Positions 35,434-44,959 of a stretch of DNA of 64,000 bases are shown here, one piece after another. Origin of the DNA: Polaromonas sp. (lineage in GTDB: Bacteria; Pseudomonadota; Gammaproteobacteria; Burkholderiales; Burkholderiaceae_C); assembly GCF_010365105.1 (NCBI RefSeq), contig NZ_JAAFGZ010000002.1, positions 155,001 to 219,000 of the forward strand, written 5' to 3'. The position numbers and the translations under genes were made by a program. Each line of letters starts with the position of its first letter. Positions within the stretch are counted from its first letter, which is position 1. Below the pieces are notes generated by a model that was not told the origin of the DNA, ran no database searches, and saw only the letters and a list, made by a program, of their open reading frames with translations.

Positions 35434-36606
35434 ATGCATATTGTCCAGTTTGTACATCCTGATTTCTTCAACTCCAACAGCATGCCGCGATTTGCCTTGA
35501 TGATTTCTGAAGGCATGCGTGCCCGTGGTCATCTTGTTGATACCTGGACAGCCAGTCCCCTGGCTTACAGCATTCCAGCGCCGGTACGCTTGAAAAAGTG
35601 GCTGGGTTATATTGATCAGTTTATTTTTTTTCCACTGAAAGTATATTGGCGGCTTCGGCACCTTCAAGCCAACACGCTTTTCATTTTTTCCGATCAGGCG
35701 CTCGGTCCCTGGGTTCCGTTGGTGGCACACAGGCCGCATGTCATCCATGTGCATGACCTGATGGCCTTGCGCTCGGCCTTGGGCGAGTATGGGCAAAACC
35801 CAACCAGCTGGACAGGAAAGAAATATCAGTGGCTCATACGGCGCGGTTTCAACCGGGGAAAAATCTTTTTATCGGTTTCTGAAAATACACGCCAGCAGTT
35901 GCAGCGGTTTTTGCAGCAAAAGCCTGCCGTGTCGGAGGTGATCTACAACGGACTGAACTATCCGTTCCGGCCTATGAGTGCGGCGGAATCCATGGCTGAA
36001 CTGCTGCCTGCCGGACTGACCCCTCCACCAGAGGGATTTTTGCTTCATGTCGGCGGGAACGAATGGTACAAAAATCGCCAGGGCCTCCTTGAGATTTATG
36101 AAGCCTACGCGCAGCAAACACAAAATCCCTTGCCACTGTGGATGGTTGGAACAGAGCCCTCAATTGCTTTGAAAGAACAGGCCCAGCGCATAACGCCTAA
36201 AGGCAAAGTACGCTTTATTTCCGGGCTGTCCAACAAACAGGTTTGCGCTGCGTATTCGGCGGCACGATTGATGGTGTTTCCCAGTCTGGCCGAAGGCTTC
36301 GGCTGGCCGATTGCCGAAGCAATGGCCAGCGGCTGTCTGGTGTTGACCACCGGCGAGGCGCCGATGACGGAAGTCGGGGGTGATGCCGCCTTTTACATCT
36401 CGCCCAAGTCGCTGGGAAATTCGGGGGAATGGGCTGCTCTGGCCGGTGCAAGTATTTCAAAATTACTTCAGCTCACGCCGGATGAAGTGCGCAGCCGGCG
36501 GGAATTGGGGTTTTTGCAGATTGCACAGTTCGACGCAGAACAAACCCTGAATGCCTACGAGCATGCTTACCAGCAGGCGCTGGCAAGCAGCAAGCCTCAG
36601 GTCTGA
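35434..36606 (+). CDS. Family 4 glycosyltransferase
   Basis: A GT-B enzyme of 390 aa. The N-terminal acceptor domain opens with MHIVQFVHPDFFNSNSMPRFALMISEGMRARGH; the donor-binding C-terminal domain contains FLLHVGGNEWYKNRQGLLE, GKVRFISGLSNKQVCAAYSAA and the EX7E motif FPSLAEGFGWPIAEAMASGC near residues 286-305. It transfers a sugar to the growing lipid-linked unit; the specificity is unknown. A 133-bp gap separates it from wzy. Confidence 0.9.
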   Translation: MHIVQFVHPDFFNSNSMPRFALMISEGMRARGHLVDTWTASPLAYSIPAPVRLKKWLGYIDQFIFFPLKVYWRLRHLQANTLFIFSDQALGPWVPLVAHRPHVIHVHDLMALRSALGEYGQNPTSWTGKKYQWLIRRGFNRGKIFLSVSENTRQQLQRFLQQKPAVSEVIYNGLNYPFRPMSAAESMAELLPAGLTPPPEGFLLHVGGNEWYKNRQGLLEIYEAYAQQTQNPLPLWMVGTEPSIALKEQAQRITPKGKVRFISGLSNKQVCAAYSAARLMVFPSLAEGFGWPIAEAMASGCLVLTTGEAPMTEVGGDAAFYISPKSLGNSGEWAALAGASISKLLQLTPDEVRSRRELGFLQIAQFDAEQTLNAYEHAYQQALASSKPQV

Positions 36607-36828
36607 CCCGATACGGCTTTTCCTTGGTCCAGTGCTGCAGCGAGGTCCGCGGCAATATCGTTCTGCCTGCCGGCGATCAACCTGGCCAGCCATTACGTTT
36701 TTAGTCCATCACGGAGTTTTTGCCCGTCCTGCAGATGAAATCCGTTATTTTTTGCGGCAAAACAGATTTATACAGACTGAATCATCTGGCTGGGAATACC
36801 TCAAGCCACTGACCTGACAGGCTTTCCG

Positions 36829-38055
36829 ATGAAAATACTTCAAGTCATTTCCTCCATCAATCCCCAGGGCGGCGGCCCAATCGAATGCGTCAAGCAGTTG
36901 TGTGCTCCCTTGAACGATTTGGGGGTGTCGGTTGAAATTGCCAGCTGCGATGACCCCGGCCAAATTGGCAACTACGCCGACACACTGCCGCCAGTTCATG
37001 CCCTCGGGCCGTCATACCTGGGGTATGCCTACACACCACGTCTTGCGCCCTGGATACAACAAAATGCCACCCGCTTTGATGCGGTTATCGTTAACGGCCT
37101 TTGGCAATACAACGGACTTGCGGTACATCAGGCTTTGTCGGGCAGCAAGGTGCCATATTTTGTTTTTTCTCATGGAATGCTGGACCCCTGGTTTAAACAC
37201 ACCTATCCGCTGAAACATATAAAAAAATGGTTGTATTGGCCATGGGGCGAATACCGGGTTTTGCGGGATGCGCAGGCGGTGATCTTTACATGTGAAGAAG
37301 AGCGGTTACTGGCCCGGCAGTCATTTTGGTTATACCGTGCCAAAGAGACTGTCACCGCCTTTGGCACCTCCAGTCCGCCATGCAATGGTCAGGAACTAGC
37401 GCAACGCTTTTTAGCAGATCATCCGCAATTGCAGGGAAAACGCATCGTGCTGTTTCTGAGCCGGATTCATGAAAAAAAAGGCTGCGACCTGTTACTGGAG
37501 GCATTTGCCCAGGTTGCAGGGCTTGATCCGCATTTGCATCTGGTCATGGCCGGACCAGACCAGACAGGCTGGGCTGTCAGCCTGAAATCACAAGCTCAGC
37601 GGCTTGGAATTGCCCACCGTATCAGCTGGTTAGGCATGCTGCAGGGCGAGCGTAAATGGGGGGCGTTTTACGCTGCTGAAGTGTTTTGCCTGCCTTCGCA
37701 CCAAGAAAACTTCGGCATTGTGGTGGCTGAAGCGCTTGCTTGCGCAAAGCCGGTCTTGATCAGCAACAAAGTCAACATCTGGCGGGAGATCGAGTCGGAT
37801 GGTGCAGGCTTTATTGACGAAGACACCGTGGCAGGGACCAGGCGCTGCCTTCAGCGCTGGCTGGCGCTCGATGCCAAAGCCTATCTGGAAATGACAGAGC
37901 GGGCCCGTCAATGCTTTGCTAACCGCTTTCATATCGGACGTGCAGCCGAACAGCTGGTGGAAATTTTGACCGAATCCGGATCCAGCATTGCCCCTCACGC
38001 ATCCCCGTGCAAATCAGTTAATACCAGGAAAACGCCAAGTTCCTTGGGTTTATGA
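36829..38055 (+). CDS. Family 4 glycosyltransferase
   Basis: A GT-B enzyme of 408 aa. It starts MKILQVISSINPQGGGPIECVKQL, typical of GT4 retaining transferases, with FSHGMLDPWFK in the middle. The C-terminal domain has VLFLSRIHEKKGCDLLLEAFA and LPSHQENFGIVVAEALACAKPVL (EX7E). A possible role is the fucosyl or mannosyl transfer implied by the GDP-sugar genes upstream; the sequence does not prove it. It is 222 bp downstream of the previous gene. Confidence 0.9.
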   Translation: MKILQVISSINPQGGGPIECVKQLCAPLNDLGVSVEIASCDDPGQIGNYADTLPPVHALGPSYLGYAYTPRLAPWIQQNATRFDAVIVNGLWQYNGLAVHQALSGSKVPYFVFSHGMLDPWFKHTYPLKHIKKWLYWPWGEYRVLRDAQAVIFTCEEERLLARQSFWLYRAKETVTAFGTSSPPCNGQELAQRFLADHPQLQGKRIVLFLSRIHEKKGCDLLLEAFAQVAGLDPHLHLVMAGPDQTGWAVSLKSQAQRLGIAHRISWLGMLQGERKWGAFYAAEVFCLPSHQENFGIVVAEALACAKPVLISNKVNIWREIESDGAGFIDEDTVAGTRRCLQRWLALDAKAYLEMTERARQCFANRFHIGRAAEQLVEILTESGSSIAPHASPCKSVNTRKTPSSLGL

Positions 38056-38068
38056 AATAAAAAATCAT

Positions 38069-38842
38069 ATGACGACGCTCATTACTATTGTGACCATTGT
38101 GAGAAACGACCGACAGGGTTTGGCCGTCACACGGGCCAGCATTGAATGCCAGCAGTTTAACGATTTTGAGTGGCTGATTATCGATGGAGCGTCGGCCGAT
38201 GGCACTGCTGAAGATGTATTGGCGATCGCGTCTTCGTATGCCCGGGCAATCAGTGAGCCGGACAAGGGAATCTATGATGCAATGAACAAGGGATTGAATC
38301 TGGCAACAGGCAAGTTTGTTCTTTTCCTGAATGCCGGCGATATTTTCCCGGAAACCTCCACCTTGTCGCTGGTTGCCCCGTTTTTGGACAAAGAAAACAT
38401 CTCTTTTGTTTATGGAGACAGTTTCGAAAAATATTCTGGAAATTCTTATAAATACAAACCTGCACGTCAGAAAGAAAGTATTTCATATGGCATGTTCGGT
38501 TGCCATCAGGCAATGTACTATGCGCGAAAAGTAATAGGCGACATGCGCTACAACACCGAATTCAATATTGCCGGAGATTATGATTTTACTGCCCGGTTTT
38601 TAAATAAAACAGATCAGATCATCAAAATTTCGAAGCCTTTGTGTGTATTTGATTTGAAAGGTGCATCAAATAAAAACCGCAAAAAAGGCCGTCATGAGAA
38701 CTGGATTGTTCAAAAAAACACGCTCAAACTGCCACTGGGCAAAAGACTGTTCAATCAATTGGCTTATCGGCTTTCAACTTTCATCAACTTGAAAATGCCT
38801 GGCATCTACAAAATCCTGAGATATCGTGCAAACAAGAATTAA
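38069..38842 (+). CDS. WcaE/WfgS-like family 2 glycosyltransferase
   Basis: A 257-aa GT-A enzyme. The subfamily signature is clear: IDGASADGTAE, then SEPDKGIYDAMNKGLNLATGKFVLFLNAGD near residues 65-95, as in colanic-acid WcaE. GCHQAMYYARKVI and AGDYDFTARFL follow. ATG at 38069 is used because the longer frame overlaps the preceding gene. Its end overlaps the next gene by 17 bp. Confidence 0.9.
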   Translation: MTTLITIVTIVRNDRQGLAVTRASIECQQFNDFEWLIIDGASADGTAEDVLAIASSYARAISEPDKGIYDAMNKGLNLATGKFVLFLNAGDIFPETSTLSLVAPFLDKENISFVYGDSFEKYSGNSYKYKPARQKESISYGMFGCHQAMYYARKVIGDMRYNTEFNIAGDYDFTARFLNKTDQIIKISKPLCVFDLKGASNKNRKKGRHENWIVQKNTLKLPLGKRLFNQLAYRLSTFINLKMPGIYKILRYRANKN

Positions 38843-39383
38843 TCTTTCAAAAAGCAGGACTTACTGGTCGATGTCCCTTAAGCTGAAAAGAGGGGTGTGG
38901 ACCTATATTCTGGAGCCGCTTGTCCGGTGGTTGCCCAAGTTCGCCAGTCCGGTGCGTGTGGCTATGCTGCGTTTGATGGGGGCATCTATCGGAAAACGAT
39001 GCCTGATAATGCCAGGCGTAAAAGTTCTGATGCCATGGAATTTGATAATTTCCGATTACGTGGTGTTGGGAGAAATGGTAAATGTATACAATTTTGCGCC
39101 TGTAAAAATAGAAGCGATGACGGTAGTTTCCCAAAATTGTTTTTTATGCACGGGCTCGCATAATTACAGATTGCCGGAAATGCCATTGACCTATTTTCCG
39201 ATCACGATTGGCAGCGAATGCTGGATCGCTGCCGGTGTCTTTGTTGCCCCCGGAGTGTCAATTGCTGATGGCGTCGTAGTGGGTGCAATGTCCGTGGTAC
39301 CCAAAAGCATCACTGACCCGTGGTCGATACATGCTGGAAATCCCTGCCTGTATCGATGCAAAAGAACCATGCAGCCCGAATAG
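38826..39383 (+). CDS. WcaF-like hexapeptide acetyltransferase
   Basis: A left-handed beta-helix acetyltransferase of 185 aa, related to the colanic-acid acetyltransferase WcaF. Features: LLRLMGA-like loop (MLRLMGASIGKRC), VKVLMPWNLIISDYVVLGEMVNVYN, the catalytic-His region CLCTGSHNY-like (FLCTGSHNYRLP), and repeat coils GSECWIAAGVFVAPGVSIADGVVVGAMSVV. The GTG start at 38826 keeps an N-terminus alignable with WcaF (NLSKSRTYWSMSLKLKRGVW); an ATG at 38871 is the alternative. It uses acetyl-CoA to O-acetylate a sugar of the repeat unit. Confidence 0.87.
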   Translation: MQTRINLSKSRTYWSMSLKLKRGVWTYILEPLVRWLPKFASPVRVAMLRLMGASIGKRCLIMPGVKVLMPWNLIISDYVVLGEMVNVYNFAPVKIEAMTVVSQNCFLCTGSHNYRLPEMPLTYFPITIGSECWIAAGVFVAPGVSIADGVVVGAMSVVPKSITDPWSIHAGNPCLYRCKRTMQPE

Positions 39384-39418
39384 CTTTACACGCCTTGATG
39401 CTTGACTTGGAAACAGAT

Positions 39419-40231
39419 ATGCAAGCTGTCGATTTAAAAAAACCGCAAAAAATAATTACAAACGCCGATGATTTTGGCCATGACGAGGACAGCACCCTGG
39501 CGACTGTTGATTGCTTCAACGCAGGCGCGCTTACCAGCGCCACCATCATGCCAAAAATGCCCGCAACTCAAATGGCCGTCAAGTTTGCCCGCGAAAATCC
39601 GCAGCATGCCTATGGTGTTCATTTGACCTTCGTCTGTGACACGGTGGAATCCCCCGTTGCCGATCCCCACCTCATTCCTGCACTGCTAAACGAAAACGGC
39701 GCCTTTCACCCGTCCAACGAACTGCGGCTGATGGCATTGCAAGGCAAGCTGCCGGTCAATCAGCTTTGCATTGAAATCGCGGCCCAGATCGAGCGCATCG
39801 TCGACAGCGGCATACCGGTCAGCCATGTTGATTCGCATGGCCATCTGCACAAGTTCAAGCCCTTTGTTCAGGCATTGGCCAAAACGCTTCCCAGATACGG
39901 CATTTCAAAAGTCAGAAATGTTCAGAACCAATACACAGTCATGCCGTTTAAAAGTCCGACCTACTGGATGGGCGCATTTTGGCGGCGACGCATCATGAAC
40001 AATTTCGTGACCACACCGCACTTTTTCATGGGTACCAACGCCAACGATTCGCAGTGGATACAGAAAATACTGGCGCGTCCCTTGCACGGCGTTCTCGAAG
40101 TGGGATTTCATCCTGGAAGCCCGCTGCATGAGGATATCTGGCGAAATAATGAGCGGCTAGCCTGCCTTGCTTTTGCGGTTGAAGCAGGCAAGCGGGATAT
40201 TTCCCTGATCAGCTGGAATGACCTGTGCTGA
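39419..40231 (+). CDS. YdjC/ChbG-family carbohydrate deacetylase
   Basis: A 270-aa metal-dependent deacetylase of the ChbG/HpnK/YdjC family. Metal and catalytic residues: NADDFGHDED near residue 17, the GVHLTF histidine, SHVDSHGHLHKFKP and EVGFHPGSP. Known members remove N-acetyl groups from chitooligosaccharides or hopanoid-linked N-acetylglucosamine. In a polysaccharide locus it may deacetylate an N-acetylated sugar before export; this is inference. The start at 39419 (MQAVDLKKPQ) follows a GGAAA site; 39398 is possible. Confidence 0.85.
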   Translation: MQAVDLKKPQKIITNADDFGHDEDSTLATVDCFNAGALTSATIMPKMPATQMAVKFARENPQHAYGVHLTFVCDTVESPVADPHLIPALLNENGAFHPSNELRLMALQGKLPVNQLCIEIAAQIERIVDSGIPVSHVDSHGHLHKFKPFVQALAKTLPRYGISKVRNVQNQYTVMPFKSPTYWMGAFWRRRIMNNFVTTPHFFMGTNANDSQWIQKILARPLHGVLEVGFHPGSPLHEDIWRNNERLACLAFAVEAGKRDISLISWNDLC

Positions 40232-40327
40232 CAGCCTAAAGTCTTTTCTTCCCGCACTCCGAATTAAAGCGAAATTGTCCCGAGCCTGCACATGACAGGC
40301 GCGCACTGCCCTAAGCAGACTTTCGCT

Positions 40328-40380
40328 ATTCAATTCATAGCCGCTTACGCCCGCCATGTATGCGCAAAAGTCATAACTGA
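40328..40380 (+). repeat. 3'-end interspersed repeat, copy 7 (inside the exopolysaccharide locus)
   Basis: CTATT-CAATTC-ATAGC, then CGCTTACGC, about 20 bp, and ATGCGCAAAAGTC. It lies about 100 bp after the deacetylase stop, in the same orientation, and is the only copy inside the polysaccharide cluster. Confidence 0.7.
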
Positions 40381-40529
40381 CACCCCAAAAAGCCTTTGAC
40401 TGGCTGCAACAAATCCGTAGCCGATATTCAAAGGCGGCGGCATGGGCCGGGGGAAGTCATCCGGCTCACATCCTCAAGCCTTCTGCTGCGCAAACTGAGC
40501 CAGCGAACTTATCACCGCAGGAGTTTTCA

Positions 40530-41417
40530 ATGCCCGCAATATCCATCCTTGTTCATACCAAGAATGAACAGCTTGACATCCTGGCCTGCCTGCAAAGCGT
40601 TGCCTGGTCGGACGACATCCATGTCTTCGACTCTGGAAGCACCGATGCAACGGCAACCATTGCCAGGCAGTTTGGCGCCCATGTCATTGAACGCGACTAT
40701 GGCGACATCAAGCTGCCTTATGGCGGCGACGAGGCGGGGCACCGGAACTGGGCGTTGCAAACCATCACCTTCAAGCATCCCTGGATATTTCACATCGATG
40801 CCGATGAACGCATGACGCCCGAACTGGTCAAGGCGGTTGAAGCAGCGGTGGCGTCGCCTGGCAACCATGTTGCCTTTCGGATTCAGCGGCACGACCACTT
40901 TCTGGGCACCTGGATCAAGCACGTCACCCCCTCACCTTTCAACATCCGCCTGTTTATGCGTGCCAAGGTGCATTACGAGCGCCTGATCAATCCGGTCACG
41001 GTGGTCAACGGCCCGGTGGGTGAAATCAATGAGCATTTCAACCATTTCCCTTTCAGCAAGGGCATGAGCAACTGGTTTGACCGTCACAACCGGTACAGCT
41101 CTTCGGAAGCCGCGCAGATTGTCCTGAACCGAAGCAAGCGCGCCGACTTCAGCGTCTGGAAAGCCTTCTTTTCAAAAAGCATCAATGAACGACGGTTTCA
41201 CCAAAAGGAAATGTATTACCGGGCGCCGATGCGGCCGCTGCTGATGTTCATGCTGCTTTATGTCTTCAAGCGGGGATTCCTTGATGGCCGGGCCGGCTTC
41301 ACTTATGCGTTGTTGCGCTCGATTTATGAATACATGATTGTTCTCAAGGTACGCGAGATGCAGGCGCTAGAGCCTGGCTTGAAGGAAAAAGCGCCCCAGG
41401 CTGTTGTTCCGGGTTGA
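40530..41417 (+). CDS. Family 2 glycosyltransferase (WaaE/KdtX-like)
   Basis: A 295-aa GT-A enzyme. AISILVHTKNEQLDILACLQSVAWSDDI, DSGSTDATATIARQFGA and HIDADERM (DxD) match the WaaE-like group of single-domain transferases. The C-terminal third (SIYEYMIVLKVREMQA) is helical and membrane-associated in appearance. The GC-rich composition is unlike the preceding AT-rich genes, and a repeat separates it from them. Confidence 0.88.
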   Translation: MPAISILVHTKNEQLDILACLQSVAWSDDIHVFDSGSTDATATIARQFGAHVIERDYGDIKLPYGGDEAGHRNWALQTITFKHPWIFHIDADERMTPELVKAVEAAVASPGNHVAFRIQRHDHFLGTWIKHVTPSPFNIRLFMRAKVHYERLINPVTVVNGPVGEINEHFNHFPFSKGMSNWFDRHNRYSSSEAAQIVLNRSKRADFSVWKAFFSKSINERRFHQKEMYYRAPMRPLLMFMLLYVFKRGFLDGRAGFTYALLRSIYEYMIVLKVREMQALEPGLKEKAPQAVVPG

Positions 41418-41500
41418 AGGATCCGCTCATTTTGTGATGCTGGCATTTGCTCTTTTCCTGAAGCCCTTCCACCCAACTGCGGCAATGGCCGCCTACGCCC

Positions 41501-42748
41501 GTGAAAATACTGATCTATTGCATCAATTTCGCACCTGAACTCACAGGCATCGGCAAGTACACCGGCGAGATGGCCGCATGGCTTGCTGCACGCGGGCATG
41601 ATGTGCGGGTGGTGACGGCGCCACCGTATTACCCGGACTGGAAGGTAGGCGTTGGCCATTCGGGCGTGTCCTGGCGCCGCGAGCAGTGGCAAGGAGCGCA
41701 AGTCTGGCGATGCCCTTTGTGGGTGCCGGCACGGCCAGGGGGAATCAAACGCGTGCTGCACCTGGCTAGCTTTGCGCTCAGCAGCCTGCCGGTGATGTTG
41801 CGGCAACTGTTGTGGCTGCCTGATGCCGTGTGGGTCGTCGAGCCGCCGCTGTTTTGCGCTCCCACGGCCTGGGCTGTGGCCCGGCTGTCGGGTGCACGCG
41901 CCTGGCTGCACATCTCTGACTACGAAGTCGATGCCGCATTCGACCTGGGCCTGCTCAAAGGCAAAACGCTCAAGCGCGTGGTGCTTGCCGCCGAAAATTG
42001 GCTGATGCGCCGCTTTGACGTGGTTTCCACGATTTCACAGCGGATGCTGGAGCGAGCGCTGTCCAAAGGCGTCAGTGCCCATCGGCTGGTGTCGTTTCCC
42101 AACTGGGTCGATGTGGGCTCGTTCATTTCTGCCAGCGGACAGGCTTACCGCAATGAGCTGGGCATTCCGCCAGGTGCTGTGGTGGCGCTGTATTCCGGCA
42201 ATATGGGGCGCAAGCAGGGCCTGGAAATCATGGCCCAGGTGGCTAAATCGTGCGCAGAACAGCGGCATGGCAGCGACCGGCTGTGGTTTGTCTTTTGTGG
42301 CAATGGCGTGGGCAGGGCAGACCTGCTGGCCTTATGCGAAGGCATTTCGAATATTCTTTTTCTGGACTTGCAGCCTGCAGCGCGGCTGCCCGATCTGTTG
42401 GCAATGGCCGACATTCATCTCATGCCACAGCGAGCAGGCGCGGCTGACCTGGTCATGCCCAGCAAGCTGACCGGAATGCTTGCCAGCGCAAGACCGGTGG
42501 TGGCCACAGCGCTTGCTGGTTCGGAACTTGCCAACGTCGTTCAGATGTGCGGCATTGTGGTGCCGCCTGAAGACCCGGCTGCCATGACCTGTGCAGTTCT
42601 TGCACTGGCAGCCAATGGATCATGGCGTGAGCAGCTTGGCCAGGCAGGAAGGAACCACGCGCTGCACCAGATAGACCGTGAATCCGTGTTGCAACGGTTT
42701 GAGAAAACCCTGACAGACATGCCTGAAGGCGCTGTCGAGCAGTTGTAG
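41501..42748 (+). CDS. WcaI-family glycosyltransferase (GT4)
   Basis: A GT-B enzyme of 415 aa matching colanic-acid WcaI: N-terminal YCINFAPELTGIGKYTGEMAAWLAARGHDVRVVTAPPYYPDWK and the WVVEPPLFCAPTAW segment. The donor domain has ALYSGNMGRKQGLEIM and the stretch LMPQRAGAADLVMPSKLTGMLASARPVVATA near 320-350. It probably fucosylates or otherwise extends the lipid-linked intermediate, as proposed for WcaI. Confidence 0.9.
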   Translation: MKILIYCINFAPELTGIGKYTGEMAAWLAARGHDVRVVTAPPYYPDWKVGVGHSGVSWRREQWQGAQVWRCPLWVPARPGGIKRVLHLASFALSSLPVMLRQLLWLPDAVWVVEPPLFCAPTAWAVARLSGARAWLHISDYEVDAAFDLGLLKGKTLKRVVLAAENWLMRRFDVVSTISQRMLERALSKGVSAHRLVSFPNWVDVGSFISASGQAYRNELGIPPGAVVALYSGNMGRKQGLEIMAQVAKSCAEQRHGSDRLWFVFCGNGVGRADLLALCEGISNILFLDLQPAARLPDLLAMADIHLMPQRAGAADLVMPSKLTGMLASARPVVATALAGSELANVVQMCGIVVPPEDPAAMTCAVLALAANGSWREQLGQAGRNHALHQIDRESVLQRFEKTLTDMPEGAVEQL

Positions 42749-43169
42749 CGCATGACACTACCTGCCTTGGCATGCCGACCATGCCAATGTCTTTGCTGCT
42801 CAAGCCTGGACGGGCATTGACTGGCTGTTTCAAGTTGCACTGGAAACGGTGATTGCACTGTTCGAGCCTGTTGCTCGTTTACATGAATACAAAAGCTGAT
42901 ATTCACAGACAGGTGGCCCAGGAGTCAAACCGGGTCATCCTGACAGGCAGCCGCATCCTGATCATGGACATGAACAGCATTGAACAAGCTCGTGGACCAG
43001 ATTTTTCATGAAATATTTTTTCAGGCATGCGATGCCCATCTATATCAAGATGCATTGAAGCACTGCCAGGAGCATTATTTTTGTCATCTGGCGCCCAACT
43101 TACGGAGAGTCAATTAAAACGCCAGAATTTGTTTTCTAAAATTTTGTTCAAACCGCTGAATGCACCATT
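42749..43169. other. 421-bp intergenic region before the initiating transferase gene
   Basis: No gene, repeat or strong hairpin recognised. Composition shifts from GC-rich to AT-rich towards 43100. An internal promoter for the initiating transferase is possible but I cannot point to one. Confidence 0.5.
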
Positions 43170-44582
43170 ATGTTGACAAAACGCATTGCTTTCAAAATAG
43201 ATCAGGACCCCGCATTGGTCGTTCCTGCAAGGAATTATCTTGCTGGAATAGCTGAAGGAATTTTTATCGGACTGGTTCTGGTGTTGTCGCTTTGGACGCT
43301 TGCATTTCATTTCGAGCATGTGTTGCGCCCGGCCTACCTTGTCCTCTCTATCGTGGTCTTCACCCTGTCTGCATGGGGTGCAATGCAATTCAAGCTATCG
43401 ATGTTGGAAAATTCATTAAATATTGCAATATTCTGGTGTTGCATTGCTTTGATTTTCAGGCTGAGCGATTTTTCAGCGCACTTCACCCGGTATTTTTCAA
43501 AAGAGGTCATCTATACGTGGCTATGGGTTGCACCAGCTTCCCAAATCGGAGCGCATCTTGTTCTTCGCGGGGTTTTTCCCGGTTTATTCAAAGAGCAAGT
43601 TGCATCTCGCAGGATGGTCGTTGTCGGCATGAACAGGCAAGGAATCGCACTTGCAAGAAAAGTCGAGTTCGCGCCTTATGCTGACACGGAATTCATGGGG
43701 TTTTTCGAAGACCGGGGAATGGATCGCATCAGCAGGGAAGACCGATACCGGGTGCTGGGAAAGATCGAGAGCCTGGCAGCCTATGTCAAAAAGCATCGGG
43801 TCCAGTCAGTTTACCTGTCATTGCCCATGACGGCGCAGCCAAGAATACTGGAAATTCTTGATAGCCTCAAGGATACGACATGCTCCATTTATTTCGTTCC
43901 AGACATGTTCATCACAGACTTGATTCAGGGACGCAGCCAGTCCGTATGCGGCGTCGATGTCATCTCTGTCTGTGACACCCCGTTCAGGGGTTTCAGGAGT
44001 TTCCTGAAGCGCGCAAGCGACATAGTTTTTTCAACCTTCATATTGATGCTCATTTTTCCCCTGCTGCTGTTGATCGCGCTGATGGTTAAATCAACTTCGC
44101 CAGGTCCTGTCATTTTCCGGCAAAGACGGTATGGCCTGGATGGCGAACAGATTGTGATTTACAAGTTTCGCTCCATGGCGGTCATCGAAGATGGCAGCAC
44201 GATTCAGCAAGCCACGAAAAATGACTTGCGAATTACCCCGCTGGGTGCATTTTTGCGCAGGACGTCACTCGATGAACTACCGCAATTCATCAATGTATTG
44301 CAGGGCCGCATGAGTATCGTGGGGCCACGGCCCCATGCAGTTGCCCACAATGAGATGTACCGCACATTGATCAAGGGTTATATGGTCAGGCACAAGGTTC
44401 GGCCTGGCATCACCGGTTGGGCGCAGGTGAATGGCTTGCGCGGTGAAACCGACAAGCTGGAAAAAATGCAGGCACGTATCGATTTTGATCTGGATTATTT
44501 GCGCAAATGGTCACTGCTGCTCGACATGATCATTATTGTCAAAACAATCCGCCTTGTCTTTAAAGACAGTACTGCTTATTGA
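43170..44582 (+). CDS. Undecaprenyl-phosphate hexose-1-phosphate transferase (WcaJ/WbaP-type)
   Basis: The enzyme that starts the repeat unit, moving hexose-1-phosphate to undecaprenyl phosphate; 470 aa. Four or five N-terminal helices, then a nucleotide-fold domain (RRMVVVGMNRQGIALARKV), and the catalytic C-terminal domain: KRASDIVFST plus membrane helix, SPGPVIFRQRRYGLDGEQIVIYKFRSM, RRTSLDELPQFINVLQGRMSIVGPRPHA, and RPGITGWAQVNGLRGETD. Glucose (WcaJ) or galactose (WbaP) cannot be told apart by eye. Unlike many loci it is near the end, not the front, of the cluster. Confidence 0.92.
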   Translation: MLTKRIAFKIDQDPALVVPARNYLAGIAEGIFIGLVLVLSLWTLAFHFEHVLRPAYLVLSIVVFTLSAWGAMQFKLSMLENSLNIAIFWCCIALIFRLSDFSAHFTRYFSKEVIYTWLWVAPASQIGAHLVLRGVFPGLFKEQVASRRMVVVGMNRQGIALARKVEFAPYADTEFMGFFEDRGMDRISREDRYRVLGKIESLAAYVKKHRVQSVYLSLPMTAQPRILEILDSLKDTTCSIYFVPDMFITDLIQGRSQSVCGVDVISVCDTPFRGFRSFLKRASDIVFSTFILMLIFPLLLLIALMVKSTSPGPVIFRQRRYGLDGEQIVIYKFRSMAVIEDGSTIQQATKNDLRITPLGAFLRRTSLDELPQFINVLQGRMSIVGPRPHAVAHNEMYRTLIKGYMVRHKVRPGITGWAQVNGLRGETDKLEKMQARIDFDLDYLRKWSLLLDMIIIVKTIRLVFKDSTAY

Positions 44583-44959
44583 CGGTCGATTTCGTAGTCA
44601 ATTTGGTAAAAAATGAAATTGCAAGAAGTCAGTAGTGCAAACGCGCCAAGAAATCCCGTTATACGCCATAGCAGGAAAACATGCAGTTTTTGAATATTCG
44701 CCAGATGTTGCAGTGTGCGGCGCTTGTCGGTTTGCAAGCGCTGGCGCAGTTCGATGACTGGAAGTAGGCAATGCAGCGCATCCGTCTTGCGCGGGCACGC
44801 TTTGAATTTCATCAAAACCTGTTGAAATTTCCAAGTAACCAAACGCGTGGAATTTGATTCCTTGCACGTTGAGCCCTCACCAGTCTACAAGCAAGCCTCG
44901 CATATCAAGTGCTCGCATGTTTTTCAGGTAGGGATTTTTGATAAAAGCAGGGATTGACT
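44583..44959. other. 377-bp intergenic region between initiating transferase and acyltransferase
   Basis: An 88-codon minus-strand frame fills part of it but has no recognisable features and no good start context. Otherwise I see nothing. Confidence 0.45.

Noticed and set aside
44576..44867. Minus-strand ORFs of 88 and 89 codons between the initiating transferase and the acyltransferase genes
   Set aside because: Two frames in the same place, no ribosome-binding site, no family features. They could be a remnant but cannot be supported.
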